Part shown: positions 11,406 to 23,500 of the stretch, piece by piece
Layout: every line of letters begins with the position of its first letter
Numbering within the stretch: the stretch's first letter is position 1
NCBI GenBank assembly: GCA_013397455.1
Contig: VYZB01000035.1
Location: forward strand, 1,607,637 to 1,671,636
Reading direction: 5' to 3'
DNA: 64,000 bases
From: Crotophaga sulcirostris
Lineage: Eukaryota; Chordata; Aves; Cuculiformes; Crotophagidae
Made by a program: the position numbers and the translations under genes
The notes under the pieces: generated by a model
Told to the model about the DNA's origin: nothing
The model's input: the letters and a program-made list of their open reading frames with translations, nothing else
The model's database searches: none

Positions 11406-12607
11406 ACTTAACCCCCAGCCAAATTATACTTGTTTGATCACTTTTATACTACCTAGATTTCTCATGTCAAAAAATGTACAGAGCAAAACAGACTTAAGAT
11501 ATGGAAATTTTATTCCAAAAGAAAAAGAGTCTGTCATTTTCAACTGCGTGGTTATATGCATTAACAGCTCTTTAATATTATCACTATGGTAATAAAGAGC
11601 ATCAGCAAGCGCAGGATTAGAAAACAAATTGGACACCACTGCCTGCTGATCATGACTCATGATTAATGACTCATGCAAGGTATTATCATTGAATTATTTT
11701 GTTTAAAACCATCTCTTACAGTACCGGTCAGTACTGAGTACTTTTTTAATAAAAACGAGATTATTTTAACAGCTCAGCTGGAGAAAGCTAACCACTCAGG
11801 AAAAGCACGATATTTAAGCTACAGCTCTCTCAGACTAAAGGGATTTCTGCTGATCTCTGACAAACATCATCCAAGATTTCAATCAGTATGGAGCACTCAC
11901 AATCCATGGCATGACTGAGATTGATTTTTTTCTACTGTAAGTGAAAGCAGTGCAGGATAGAGATGTTGCAGTAACCCACAAAATGTTGTATGACAAGCCA
12001 AGAGATATTTATTACACTACAATTTTCAGATTTTCAGTTTAACATAATCACGTCTCTTTAGAGACACAGAAATAAAGTCTTATTCTAATTTTAAGAAGTC
12101 AGGTATGCTATACCCATTCACATCTGTAGCATACACAGTTTATGCACAGTTTTCATAGTGAATAAAAGGAGTAACAAATAACACTGTGGGCAACTAGCAC
12201 CTTTCAAATTCTTTAAGAAGTGCTACATCTTTACATATCACTGGTGACAACTAAGAGATAAGCTGATAGAAGGGATATCAATAACTGTTCATTCCACAGT
12301 CATATCCGTAATCAGTTACTGTACCTCTTACATAGAACAGTTTAAATTCCATTTGGAACACAACTAATTTTATAACACCCTTGCCTGTGGGCTATCAGAC
12401 TGTGGGTCAATATGAACACCTACCAAATGTCAACACTTCAGTATCAAAGGAATGACACACATTACGCAAGAGCAATATATGTGCCTACATGCAGACACTC
12501 ACATACAACCTACGTAACAGAGGCCTCCTGAAAGCCTCTGGTAACTGCCTACTTAAGATTCAGCTCACAATGTTAATTAAAAAAAAAATAGGGAAACAGT
12601 TTCACAG

Positions 12608-12652
12608 TATAACCAGGTTGATGATCTCAGAGGTCTCTTCCAAGTCCAACCT
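12608..12652 (+). mobile_element. Possible short CR1 tail remnant
   Basis: GGTTGATGATCTCAGAGGTC followed by TCTTCCAAGTCCAACCT resembles the last 45 bases of CR1 before the octamer repeat. The octamer itself is absent. Too short to be certain. Confidence 0.45.
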
Positions 12653-14152
12653 ATAAGCCATCAGCATCAATATTCCTTCTCTAATTGAACAGATTATTTG
12701 GGAAACTAATAAGCCCCAACTCTTGAACGGGCATATTTGCTCTTGCCATGCACCACTACTCTGTTGCAACTCCGTTTTTTCTCTTAGAATATGTTGCATC
12801 AAACAGTAGCCTCACGCAATGTTGCCACCTGCAATTGCCAGACAGCATAAATATAAGCCAGAGCAATGGGTAAGGGATGTAGGTAGTAATCTCCTGGATG
12901 GGCAGAACAACTAAGACATACCAGAGAGCTGGGCATTGGGAACCCAAACGTGCATTTGGGCTGCATGCACAAACAAGAAAGGCTGCACTACAAAGCAGCT
13001 ACACAGAAACAACCAGCAAGTTAAACACACGAGCAGTGAAAATTCTAACACAAAGAGAGTGCCTGAATTACTGACACAAGTCAGGGAAATAAAAAATGCA
13101 GAGAAACTATTCAGGGATGTGTTTTCAGTACATCAGGGAAGTAAGCCAGGAAGTGACAGACATGATATGCAGATACGGGCGTGAGTCACCTACAAAAATC
13201 ATGAGCTTAATTTCTGGTTTTGGATGAAGGTATCCTGAGATAAAATGTAGCAGAAATGAAGGGATCCAACATACAAAATCCACAAAAGAAATCTCAAGGA
13301 GGGGAAAATATTCATATAACATAAAAAAACAATTAGAAAGGGGCACTTTTGTGACATTGCCAAAGGCATCAAAGTCAGCTGATAGCTCAAGAAGCATGGG
13401 AGAACTTCAAATGAAGACCTTCAGCAGCTGCAGTTTCAGTGACAAGCACAGAAGTGCCAAGACAGGGCATGGAGAAAGGGACAGAAGATGTGAACTGAAG
13501 ATGATGACAAGACGATTCACAGTTCAAGCCCGGGTGGGTTTTACCAGTCACTGTGGAAGGCATTCATCTGTATCAAAGAGCAGTGACCGTGGCTGTTGGA
13601 TGCTTCACTGGGTTCCTGCAGTGACTACTGAACAGAAAGCAAGTGGTGACCCAGTGTTGAGGATTGGCAGAACTGACCCTATAATTTAAAAGTAGATGAA
13701 AGGGCAGAGAATGGAAGACAAATGTAACAAAAGCATGAAAGCAGTCCATCTCTAAACAACAAATGCAGGCTGAAAATGGCTGAAAATCATTAGCACCAAC
13801 TGGCTGGAATCTGGGACAGAAGGGTGGTGGGTTATTGTGTGTGTAATAAATAAATTCCACTGTTGGGCAGAGAGAAGGAATTCAGAAACAGCAAGATCAA
13901 GGGGCACCAGCCTGGATGCAAATCAAAACAAGAGCACGTGTCTCACAATGAAGAGGAGCCAGTAGACCCTGCCTTGAGACACAAGAAAGGTATAGAAAGG
14001 GGGTCTCACCTGCAAGGTTCCTCCCAGACTGCAGCTGCTTTGTCACCACTTCTCACTTTAAGGTTACAGAGCCCTCCATCTACCTCATCTGCTTATGTAT
14101 CTCTCTTCCTTCCTACAGTAATGCATGGGTTAGGTTAACTTAAACACCTTAC

Positions 14153-14232
14153 CTGACAGGTTCTTCCCACTCTAATAATTATCAGCTGAGGCAAGCTGAG
14201 GGTAGTCACCTCTCCAGCTGGTTTTCCTTCAG
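14153..14232 (-). other. Possible alternative non-coding exon in ECHDC1 intron 1
   Basis: On the minus strand CGGCTTTCTCCCAG (acceptor AG at 14234-14233) is followed 80 bases later by CCTGTCAG|GTAAGG (donor GT at 14152-14151), both close to consensus. The enclosed 80 bases contain no ATG. Splicing to the coding exon would give CAG|AAATGG and leave the protein unchanged. Such site pairs also occur by chance in long introns. Confidence 0.2.
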
Positions 14233-15889
14233 CTGGGAGAAAGCCGTGAGCAGATCCTAAGCTTAGTAAGGGATTAGCAGCAGAAGACGTACTGACAAAA
14301 TGTAACTTACAGAAAGTAAACAAAGCTTGGGAAATTCTGCCTCCCCAAGAAGAAAAATGTACCTCCTCTGCGGCATCTCTACACAAAGCAGAACTCTTAC
14401 CAAGTTCAACAGGAGCCACCTCAAGCTCAAGCCTTTCTCAAGACATTGTAGCTCTCTAACTTGTTGAGGCCTGTTCAAATCTTTAACACATTGTCTCTGG
14501 TACCTGCACTGTACTCAAATTAGGTGGCATCAATAGTCCCTCCAGTTCAATGTGAGGATAAAGAGCTTTTGTGACTCCTCTAAAAATGGGCTGTAGAAGT
14601 AGCTGGTATTAAAAAGCACAGAGTTTTAAGCCTCTTGAGAAGACAACAAAAACTTTGGGCCTTCCAGTTTCTAGTTGTCAGCATTAGAAACAACATTTAC
14701 CTGCCCAGAAGCTGAGAGAACAAGATGTGAGATGTCCAAGTTAATCACCTGACAAGGCTTAAAATAATGCACATGTGAAATAAAAAAGCAGAAAAAAACC
14801 CTGTTAACATTGTAAGTAAAAAAACCCTTTGACTGTGGTTTCAGTTTTAAGCTGGCCTACCCATTACAACTCTTTTCTACTTCTACCTCTCTTTTTTTCT
14901 TGTATTTTTTTCCCATTACTTCCGAGCAGCTCAGTTCCAGGGATAGCAAGCTATGTGTTTTCCAAATTATTTTTTCTTTGTTTAGTTTTGTATTTTCAGT
15001 GGTCCCTGCAGGCTAAGGTTTAGATGCGAATTGTCTCTCTGTCCCTAACCAATTATATACTCTTTTAATCATGTTCTAATTATTTTGAAGACCTGGTAAA
15101 CAAATCACACAGAAACATACTCACATCCAGTGAAAAATAATAGCATTCAAGGATGCAAAACAGCTGACAAAAGAAGTCTTTCCATATATACACATGACAC
15201 TGCCTAACAACATTTGGGTTAGGCCACATGGTGAGTACAAGATCTTGAGTATTACGGGAGAAGGTGAGAGCAATAATCACAAAGCAGTAAACACAAAGTC
15301 CCTTTATTTTCGAATGCTTTGATCTAAAGAGGTTCTCTTTGCCTCTGTCAGCACAGGACCCTCTATAAAAGTGACAGAAAACACCTCTGAGTTCACATAA
15401 AGCTCACTGCCTGCTAGATGTATTTTAGATGCCTTTAAAACAACCAGATGTGCTATATCACAAGAACAAAAAAGACCACAACCAACTCACCATTCGCTTT
15501 TCAGTCACCAAACCCTAAACCTTAAAAAGCATAAGGATGAATCAATTGTAGCTGCAACTGCAAATACTTATGCTTCCTAGGGATTAATACACCTTAAAAG
15601 CTGTAAAAAGTTTTGCAGTCAAGTAGTGCTCTGAATTCCAGTTAGTACTTTCCTCTTTATTACTGCTGTCCTTACCACTACCAGCAGTAAATGCTCTTGC
15701 CGACAGCAATTCGACATCCTGATGTCAGAACTGGCCACGCAGCAGGACTCTCAGGAGTGTAGCTCCTGCTCCCCTGTCATGGCATTGGGAATGAGCAAAA
15801 GCACATGGATACAGCACGTGGCTCCTTGGACCTACACAGTAAATTTTGGGGAGCAATGGCATCCTGCATGGTTTAGAAGTGGACAGGTA

Positions 15890-15947
15890 CGGATGGACCC
15901 AATGATCTCAGAGGTCTTTTCCAGCCAAGTGATTCCATGATTCTATG
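15890..15947 (+). mobile_element. Short CR1 3' tail, plus orientation
   Basis: Reads GATCTCAGAGGTCTTTTCCA and ends GATTCCATGATTCTATG, two imperfect copies of the CR1 tail octamer. Only about 58 bases are recognisable. Confidence 0.75.
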
Positions 15948-15991
15948 CTATCACCCTGGGAAGGAAGCAAAGACTAAAGAGGGGAAAGGGG

Positions 15992-16012
15992 GTGTGTGTG
16001 TGTGTGTGTGTG
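15992..16012. repeat. (GT)n microsatellite
   Basis: About ten uninterrupted GT units, 21 bases, preceded by a G-rich stretch. Lies about 650 bases downstream of the CpG-island promoter. Confidence 0.95.
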
Positions 16013-16184
16013 GTAAACTCTGTCCTCAGCAGTTTTCTTGCTGCTAACTTTGTGCAAGGCCAAAATCCTGACGAGTGCACTGGAGCACTTGGTCGGCCCT
16101 AGGCAAGCATTCCGGCCATTGACTATTTTGTACTTATTTATATATATTTAAGCAACAGCCAATGGAGGTCCCAGTGCTGACCAG

Positions 16185-16568
16185 GGCCGAGGGAGGCAGC
16201 CTGGAGAAGAGAAGGCTGAGAGGGGAACTCATAGCCGTTTACTTCCCTCACAAAGGAAGGAAGAGGATCAGGTCTCTCAGGAGAAAGCTGATCTTTTCTC
16301 TCCAGTGACCAACGCTAGGCCCCGAGGGAATGGCGGGAAGATGTGCCAGGGGAGGGGTAGGTTGGGTATAGGAACGGGTTCTTCCCCCAGAGGGTGGTGG
16401 AGCACTGGCACGGCTCCCCAGGGAAGCAGTCACGGCGCCAGGGCCGACAATGTCCCAGAGGGGTTTGGGCCGTGCCCTCAGACACACGGGGTGAGCGCTG
16501 GGGTGTCCTGAGCAGGGACAGGAGCTGGACTCCATGTGGGTCCCTTCCAACTCGACTCACTCTGTGAA
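16185..16568 (+). mobile_element. CR1 LINE 3' end, GC-rich subfamily, plus orientation
   Basis: Recognisable CR1 blocks in order: GCCTGGAGAAGAGAAGGCTG, AGAGGGTGGTGGAGCACTGG, CTCCCCAGGGAAGCAGTCAC, GGGTGTCCTGAGCAGGGACA and GGGTCCCTTCCAACTCGAC. The final octamers are degraded (CTCTGTGA at 16560-16567). Its 3' end faces the CpG island. Long open frames over this stretch on both strands are by-products of its GC content. Confidence 0.9.
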
Positions 16569-16639
16569 CTGGCTGTTCCCAAAATAAGACCCGAGGTCTC
16601 TGGGCTGGAGCTGAACAAGTCCATGTCATTTTCAGGCAG

Positions 16640-16962
16640 GAACACCACTGCCCACTCCAACACCGGCGCGGCCGCCTCGCCTTTGCCCCGGGATGACCGG
16701 CCCGCACCGCACCCCCCTCTCTCCGGAGGCAGCTGCCAGACCCCGCCCTGCCCCGCAGAGCCCCCGAGCCGCCTCCTGCCCCGCCGGGGGCCGCCCCCGA
16801 GCGCCGCAGCCCCCGAGCCGAATCGGGGTGAGGGGGGCAGTGGAGGCGGTGGCCGGCACTGACCTTTGGCCCCGCCGCTTCCCTTCCCGGTCCCGGGCGG
16901 TGCTGCGGGAAAAGCGGCCCCGCCGGGAACCGGCACCGCGTCGCACCGGGCCGGGGTGGGGT
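16640..16962. promoter_or_regulatory. CpG-island promoter of ECHDC1
   Basis: About 320 bases of very GC- and CpG-rich sequence (CCGGCGCGG, GCCGCCCCCGAGCGCCGC, CGTCGCACCGGGCC), in a window that is otherwise AT-rich and poor in CpG. It is the only such island here and lies where the ECHDC1 5' end is expected. There is no clear TATA box, so a dispersed housekeeping-type start is likely. On the plus strand CGGG|GTGAGG (GT at 16828-16829) could be a donor for a divergent transcript; this is speculative. Confidence 0.8.
16864..16962 (-). other. ECHDC1: Candidate non-coding first exon of ECHDC1
   Basis: Inside the CpG island the minus strand reads GGCCAAAG|GTCAGTG, with donor GT at 16863-16862, a good match to the vertebrate donor consensus. 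Joining it to the coding exon gives CCAAAG|AAATGG, which puts a G at -3 and a G at +4 of the start codon, a favourable initiation context. There is no ATG between the donor and about 16,955, as expected for a 5' UTR. The 5' limit is not visible; a CR1 tail begins at about 16,963, so the start site is probably within roughly 100 bases of the donor, or inside the CR1. Inferred from motif and context only. Confidence 0.5.
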
Positions 16963-17520
16963 CATGGAATGGTTTGGGCTGGAAGGGACCGTAAAGCCCA
17001 TCCAGTCCCGTCCCACTCACCCCGCCATGGCCCCATCCAACCTGGCCTTGGGCACCTCCAGGGAGGGGGCACCCACAGCCTACCTGGGCAACCTGTGCCA
17101 GGGCCTCACCACCCTCAGCATGAAGAATTTCTTTCTAATGCCTCATCTAAATCTCCCCTCTTCCAATTTAAAGCCATTCCCTCTCGTCCTATCACTACTT
17201 GCCCTTGTAAAAAGTTCCTCCCCAGCTTTCTTGTAGGCCCCCTTTTCAGTAGTGGAAGGCTGCTGTGAGGTTCCTCCGGAGCCTTCTCCAGGCTGAACAA
17301 GCCCAACTCTCTCAGCCTGTTCTCACAGCAGAGGTGCAGCAGCACTCTGATCATTTTCACAGCCTCCTCTGGACCCATTCCAACAGTTCCATATCCTTCT
17401 TATGATGGACATTCCAGGTGGGGCCTGATGAGAGCAGAGTGGAGTGGGAGAACCACCTCCCTGGACCTGCTGCCCACGCTGCTTTTGATGCAGCCCGGAG
17501 TACAGTTGGATGTCAGCGCC
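16963..17520 (-). mobile_element. CR1 LINE 3' part, minus orientation, abutting the ECHDC1 promoter
   Basis: Starts CATGGAATGGTTTGGGCTGG and continues through GGGCAACCTGTGCCAGGGCC, TCCCTCTCGTCCTATCACTA, TTTCTTGTAGGCCCCCTTTT and CCTTCTCCAGGCTGAACAAG to TGCTTTTGATGCAGCCCGGA. About 560 bases; the frame is broken. It has the same orientation as ECHDC1, and its 3' tail ends only about 100 bases upstream of the candidate exon 1 donor. Confidence 0.95.
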
Positions 17521-20500
17521 TGCCTCCACACCTCAGGGAGGCTGTTGCTGCAAACCCACCATGAGGAGCGGTGACTGTCGGGGCACCCCTATGGTGAAGC
17601 AAAGGTGGTTAAAGAGAATATTGAGCCCCTGCGAGCCCAGCTGCCTGAGCCGCAGCGGGGAAGCAGTGTCCTTTGCTCTGTGCCACATCCACTTAGGAGT
17701 GACCGCAGGCACCAAAAACTCAATCTACATTTAAGCAGTTTTGCCGCAGAAGATGCTTGTTAGCTCTCTGTATATGGTTGCAGGTCATTAGTATTTTTGC
17801 TTTCTGCACCAGCAACCTGCATCACTCAAAAAAAAGCCCAGCATTTCTATCCAAGCCACTGTAATTAAAGACAGTAATTTCTCTGCCATTGCCAAACGTG
17901 TCACCTCAGGTTGCTCGGGTTTGGATATGCCCCACTGCCAGGAGGGTGCAGCTTGGAGGTGAATCGCTACTGTCTGCCCTCCCACCACACTGGCTCTGCC
18001 CAGTGTTGCACTGTCAGAAGAAGAGGCATTAATGTCCTATCCATGCTGCCACAAGGAGAGGCTCCCCTGTTCACACATATCTATTTTAGTTGCCAGCCCA
18101 AGTGTGAACCCTTTCCAGCAGGTGTGCTCCTGGCCACTGCCTCCTCAGCTTCAGGTGCTGCTGACCTGCACCCATGCTCTGGCAGCTGGGCCAAAGGGCC
18201 AACCCAGCTGCAAACTATCCCCACATCAAAAGGGATTAATCCTTAAGCTGTAATTTTGCATAAACATACAGCTAAAATAAAATGGCACCATAACACACAG
18301 CCTTGCCCTCTCTGCCCTTCCCATGGCCATGCGTTTCACCTGCTGGAAGAACATCTATTGCCACGCCAAGAGCCACATCAAGGGAAATAAATGCCTCTTT
18401 CAATGCAGATCGGTTTGTGTCTTCGAAGCACTATGCAAATATGAGACAGTCTTTATTACTATGTCCTTGCTAATTCACATACATAAGATGACTCAGTTTA
18501 AAATATTTGTAGCATGGCTGAAAGATGTATTATATCTAAAAATACATCTTCTCCACCCTTATTAAAGATGTTTTTCAACCTAACTGTCAATACAAATGTC
18601 CTGAAGTTGATCTGGTTGATTAAATATTATGATTGAACATGGAGAAGATTTCAATTAATCATGTATTTGGAAAAACAAAATCTTTGCACGCTGAACAGGT
18701 ATTTTCAGTTTTATATTTTTAAGAGAATTCTGTGAGAATATGAAATATTCTAGTCCCACATGGCAATATCTTTATACAACAGAAGTATTCATTCCCTTAC
18801 TGCAATGCTCCTAGTATAAACAGAAATATTGCAACAGGAGGGCTTGCCTCTTATTTTTTCTCTTGGGTTCACAGTGGAGAGATTTTTCCAGTAGAATTCA
18901 GTCCTGCATTTGTTTCTGGAAAACCACAGTATCACGTTAGAAGTCTGTGTGAATGAAGCAGCTCTCACCAGGTCTTGCTCCAAGGTCTTGCCCCCTTTGG
19001 AGTGGAGCAATGTCCAGCCACATTCCAGAGAGACCCGAAGCAGAGAGGAGTGATGGTGCTTGGAAGCTTGTGGTTTTCTAGGTAACATATTGCCACCTAG
19101 CAGCACTTAGTGAAAGTAGCACAAACCTGACTTCCAGTTCCATAAACGAGTTTGCCTCACTTGTGCTTTTATTGCATTATATCCTATACTACATGATGAT
19201 TAGAATAGGCAATACTAAGAGTGCAGAATGAGAACGATAGGAAAATGAACAGACAAATAGGATCCTCTTTGAAAACAGACACTAAAGACTCCTTATGTGT
19301 TGTATCTTCCCCAAAACCTGTGCAACCCTACAAAGTGTCTCATCCTTATTCATGCAAATAATCCAACTGATTTCAACAGCATTTTCTCCTTGCATTGCTA
19401 AAGCAGTACTGCCCTAGAAGTGTCAAGTCACTACCTAAATTATTTAATATGCTCCCATTCCCCACCACTGACCCAGAAACTGGTGACATTGTACTGGCTA
19501 AAAGAGCAAAGCCTCACTCTCAGATACAAGGCTACCAGACTGAAATATTGAATTCTAATAGATACAGAGCTCCCTGGTGCTATTTTACGAGCTTTTTTCA
19601 GAGCCATGGAACAAACCGATGACAGATCCAGGCTTAGATCTCAGGAATTATTGGATAGTAACCGACACATAACCCCACAGTCAGTTCATAAAGAGTCCCT
19701 TGACTGTAATTTTTAGGAGGCAAATATCATCAACTCTGTGTGGCAGCATAACAGACTAAAGGATGGCCTAATGCATACTCCGAAGACTAGGTCCACAAAA
19801 AAATACATGGATACCTGCATTCTATTTCTAATTTGATGAACTATTTCTAAAAAATATTTCTGGTTCCAAAATCCTGATATTCAGTTTCACCTCATTGACA
19901 AACCCTGGAGGCTCCCAAATCCGGTTGGTGCCTGGCAGCTGTGACTCATGGGAAGAGACAATTTATATCAGGCTAGCTAACAAGACTACCACCCCAGCTG
20001 TCTCTCCTGCCCTCACAGCAGATATCTGGAATACCCCTGAGCTGCCACAGCTTTCTAAATGCAGCCCCACATACCAAGTTAAATTTGGTTTGATTTCATC
20101 AGGCAGGGGCTGGCTGGAGACAGGACAGTCACCGTACATACCTCAGGACTACTTCCTTATCAGGCACTCATATGTCAGCCTGTCTGTCTCACAAATCAAA
20201 GCTGCCAGCACGCGAAACTGGCATTATTTCACACACAAGATTCAGTCACTGGACACGTCTATGAAGGGCTCAGCTCTTCCCAGGGAGCTCCACGCCCATC
20301 CTACCACAATGTATTCATTTTATGTTCTCTGCCCATCTTCTTTAATGGTCTCCTGCTGTGGACCCTGTGAGAACCAGCAGAGCTGACCTCAAGCTCCACC
20401 AAGACATGGCTGGAAGAAGAGGCAAAGAAACACCTGCTGCTTGTAGCATGGCATGGGAAGTGCCACCCAGCTAGACTGAATGCCCTCTTCTGCCCAAGCA

Positions 20501-23500
20501 AACCAGCTTGTTTCCCTGGAGAAGATGCTCTGATCAGCAGGCTGGGTGTGTTGTGGGGAAGCTGAGGGAAAGGCTTCCAGGCCTCCATGCCCAAAGCTGT
20601 TTCACTTGGCGTAGCGTAATGAAATATTCATCAGGCCAGAAAGCAGGAGAGAGGTTCATCATGGCCACAGCTTGGTGTTTGCTCACTCAGTGACCCAGCA
20701 AATATTGATGCATTTAAACATTAATAGCTACTTAAGTTATTGTATGCAATATAGAGCAGTTTGAACAAGTAGGGTAAAGCCCGTTCTTGCTCTGCAAAGC
20801 CCTCTGCCTGGTCACAGCTCACCACTGGAACAGTGGGATCAGTCCAGCCGAAAAAGGCCAGCAGGCCCCTGCCACATGGTTCCACCTTTCACTTTACCAG
20901 CATTGTCATTTGATTAAACATTAATTTTCTGTCAGGAAATGTATTCAGTATAAAAAATATGCTTGCGTGTGGTTTACTTTCCTACACAGATAAGATCTGA
21001 TTTTACAAGACTGCTTAAAATACCAACTCATGCCCGCTGAGGGATGGTGATCCCACACTTGTTCCTCCTTCCTGAGAGTGAGGACTGAGCATGACTGCAC
21101 AGTGAGCCAGTTGAGTGCACCAAACTGGCAGAAAACTGCTTTAGCACAACAACTAGTTTTTGTTTTGATTCCAGGGCTAAAGAACTGAACCAGCCTGGCT
21201 TACTGCTAGCTGAGGCTCAGGGACACAAAACAGGGTATAGAAGATGGAGGAAACTGTAGAAGGGAGATCAACCCATTTTAGCAGCACAGAGCTATCAAAT
21301 GGGCTCAGTTGTATTGTTATTTCTAAATTCTCCCCATGGCACTGAGGGCATCACCAGGTTGAGGAGAGAGAGTGGGCTTGAAATGTGTGTCCAGGGCAAA
21401 GCTGAAAGATACATGAGCGGATGCCCCTCTAGAGGGGCCAGTCAGTTACTGGATCAGGCTAATTGTACTGGAAAACCCCATCCTGAATCATTTTGAAGGC
21501 CCATTTATTTTTTCCTCACTTTTCCTCAGTTCTGTAAAACTTTCAGGGGGAAAAAAGGCATTGTGCCTTCTTCTCCAAGAGCATTTGAATCACACAGAAG
21601 TAGGCCAGGTGATAATTGCACAGCACATTGTAGTTCTGCTTAAATGTCAACTGTTAATTAAAAGCCTCTCGTGAAAATGGGCCATTAATTAGGACAAATG
21701 CAACCATTTCTTTTATGGTTCTGACTAACCAGTGAGTAAAAGCATTATTTCAAGATTATTATTGGATTTATTCATTTTTATTTGTCTGAGGTGTGTTTTC
21801 TTTTTAGAGAAAAACAGCAGAAAAAAATTAACATCCGGAGCTTATTGTTCTTTCTTTTAAAGAGTGTTTAAAATAAATATTCTGGCACAAGAATGTTCAC
21901 GCACACACAGATTGCAATAGGGAACATTTCAGTATTAGGTCCAGATGTCTCTAGCAGTTGTATAACCTTGGTAGGAATGCTTAGATGCTGTAGATAATAA
22001 AATGCAGCTCTAACCTGCGAAAACAGCCTATTGGGGCACTTCACTCATGCCTTTCTGTTCTTAAGAAAATGGCACTATCTGCCTGAATAATGTTACACAG
22101 ACACCAAAATGTTTGCTAAATCAGGGCCAGAAAGTGAGTCATGTGCTTCCTTTGAAACTTTTCTAAACCATCATGAATTATTAGGGATAATCATAATATT
22201 GATAAAGGATCTAAGTGTTCCAGACTAAAGATATATATAGCTGAGACTCATAGCTTAGCCATCTTGCTTTTTGTCTCTTTGGCGTGGATTCAGCAAACCA
22301 ATTAAACCCCTAAATAGTCCCATTGATTTCAGCGACACATAAGCACTTTGCTGAATCAGGTCCACTCTGCCTGCCAAACCACTTTGCTTCTTGCCTCACA
22401 CTGTATTCAAGATTTTGGAAGAGCATTTCCAGTTGTTATCAGTAGCTATAATGAGAAATCATGGCAGATGTTGGCACTTTTGTGCCTAGATACCTGTGCA
22501 GGATGTCCATCTACAAGAAACTATGCAGAGATCTCCTGAAGATTTCAGTCTTTTACTGTTGCAGCATTTCCATGAAGCATGGATAAACACATCACCATAG
22601 CATTTAATAATTGCGTTTAATAATTGCATTTATGGCAAGATCTTTGTCTACAGAGCAGTCAAATCTCCACAGATAAAGCAACGTTGGTTTTGTTTAATAC
22701 ACCATTCTAGTTCCCCTTTTCAGGTGAAGTGATTAGCCAGTGGTTCCGGGTGAAATTGAAAATGCTGTGATGCAATATGAGTTTGCTGATAAATATTTTT
22801 AGGTACCTTTTTTTTTTAAGGTAGCATTATTCCCTGCTTTCATCTGCTTTTTCCTCAGTTTTCTTCCTCCTTTTCTGAGCATCTCATTTTTTGTCTCATA
22901 GTATTTTTCTAGTTCACAATTTACTTAAAAAGAGGAAATGCTGAGAACTGAGTGGTGGCAGGAAGTGCGGAGCATTTCTCCTTAAAAGCAGAGCTGGTTT
23001 TGTTTCCCTGAAGTACGCATTACATAAGTGTATCGCTTCCACAGCTGAATTATTTCAAAAGATGGATGATGAGATTCTCAACTGGTTTGAGCCAGGGCAG
23101 CCTGCTCAATCCTATGACCCCGGTTTCATCAGGGCAAGTGGACTTTATGTGGGAAAGCTGACCAGCTTGGAGTTTATCTTGTAGTAGACCACATTAAATA
23201 GAAACACAAAGCATGCAGAAATACCACAATGGTAAAGAGGTAACTGACAAAAAGAAATTTCTAACTAACACCAGAGGTTTCACGGTATTAAATCTAGATA
23301 TTTTAATAGTATTAAAGAAGTGTTGATGGCTATAGTCCTGTCTCTGAAGTAGTTAATTCAGGAATAAATTAATTTATACCTACATGTTAGTATTTTTTAA
23401 TCTCGTAAAATGCTGTGTCTGTAGATTTTATTTTTCACAGAAAAAAAATCATGAATATCTACTGTTCTCAAACATTACCTAGCTCTTCTTTTTTTCCTCC

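Larger units (their letters stand above)
11406..15889. other. ECHDC1 intron 1, middle part
   Basis: Mostly unique sequence. It contains a possible CR1 tail at 12608-12652 and the speculative exon at 14153-14232. No other exon or RNA gene is supported. Confidence 0.5.
1..16962 (-). other. ECHDC1: ECHDC1 gene, 5' part (partial; 3' exons off the left edge)
   Basis: Extent inferred from the CpG-island promoter at the right and two coding exons reading leftwards. Intron 1 runs about 8884-16863, intron 2 is 2779-8661 (5,883 bases), and intron 3 begins at 2635 and is still open at position 1. The roughly 300-residue family length means about 60% of the protein is encoded outside the window. I looked on the minus strand of 1-2635 for the next exon (the region with the GGGAE-type crotonase motif) and did not find it. 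In mammals RNF146 lies beyond the 3' end and SOGA3/KIAA0408 beyond the 5' end; neither is visible here. Confidence 0.88.

Noticed and set aside
16315..17020. Open frames of 233, 191 and 180 codons over the CpG island
   Set aside because: They cross the island and two CR1 tails and contain runs of Pro, Gly and Arg that follow from GC content. Stop codons are rare in such DNA. No domain is visible.
19895..20386. 163-codon plus-strand frame
   Set aside because: No family similarity or targeting signal that I can see. The region is moderately GC-rich and codon use is unconvincing.
21423..21438. Perfect 16-base palindrome GCCCCTCTAGAGGGGC
   Set aside because: About one perfect 16-base palindrome is expected by chance in a window this size, and it fails the last CTCF positions.
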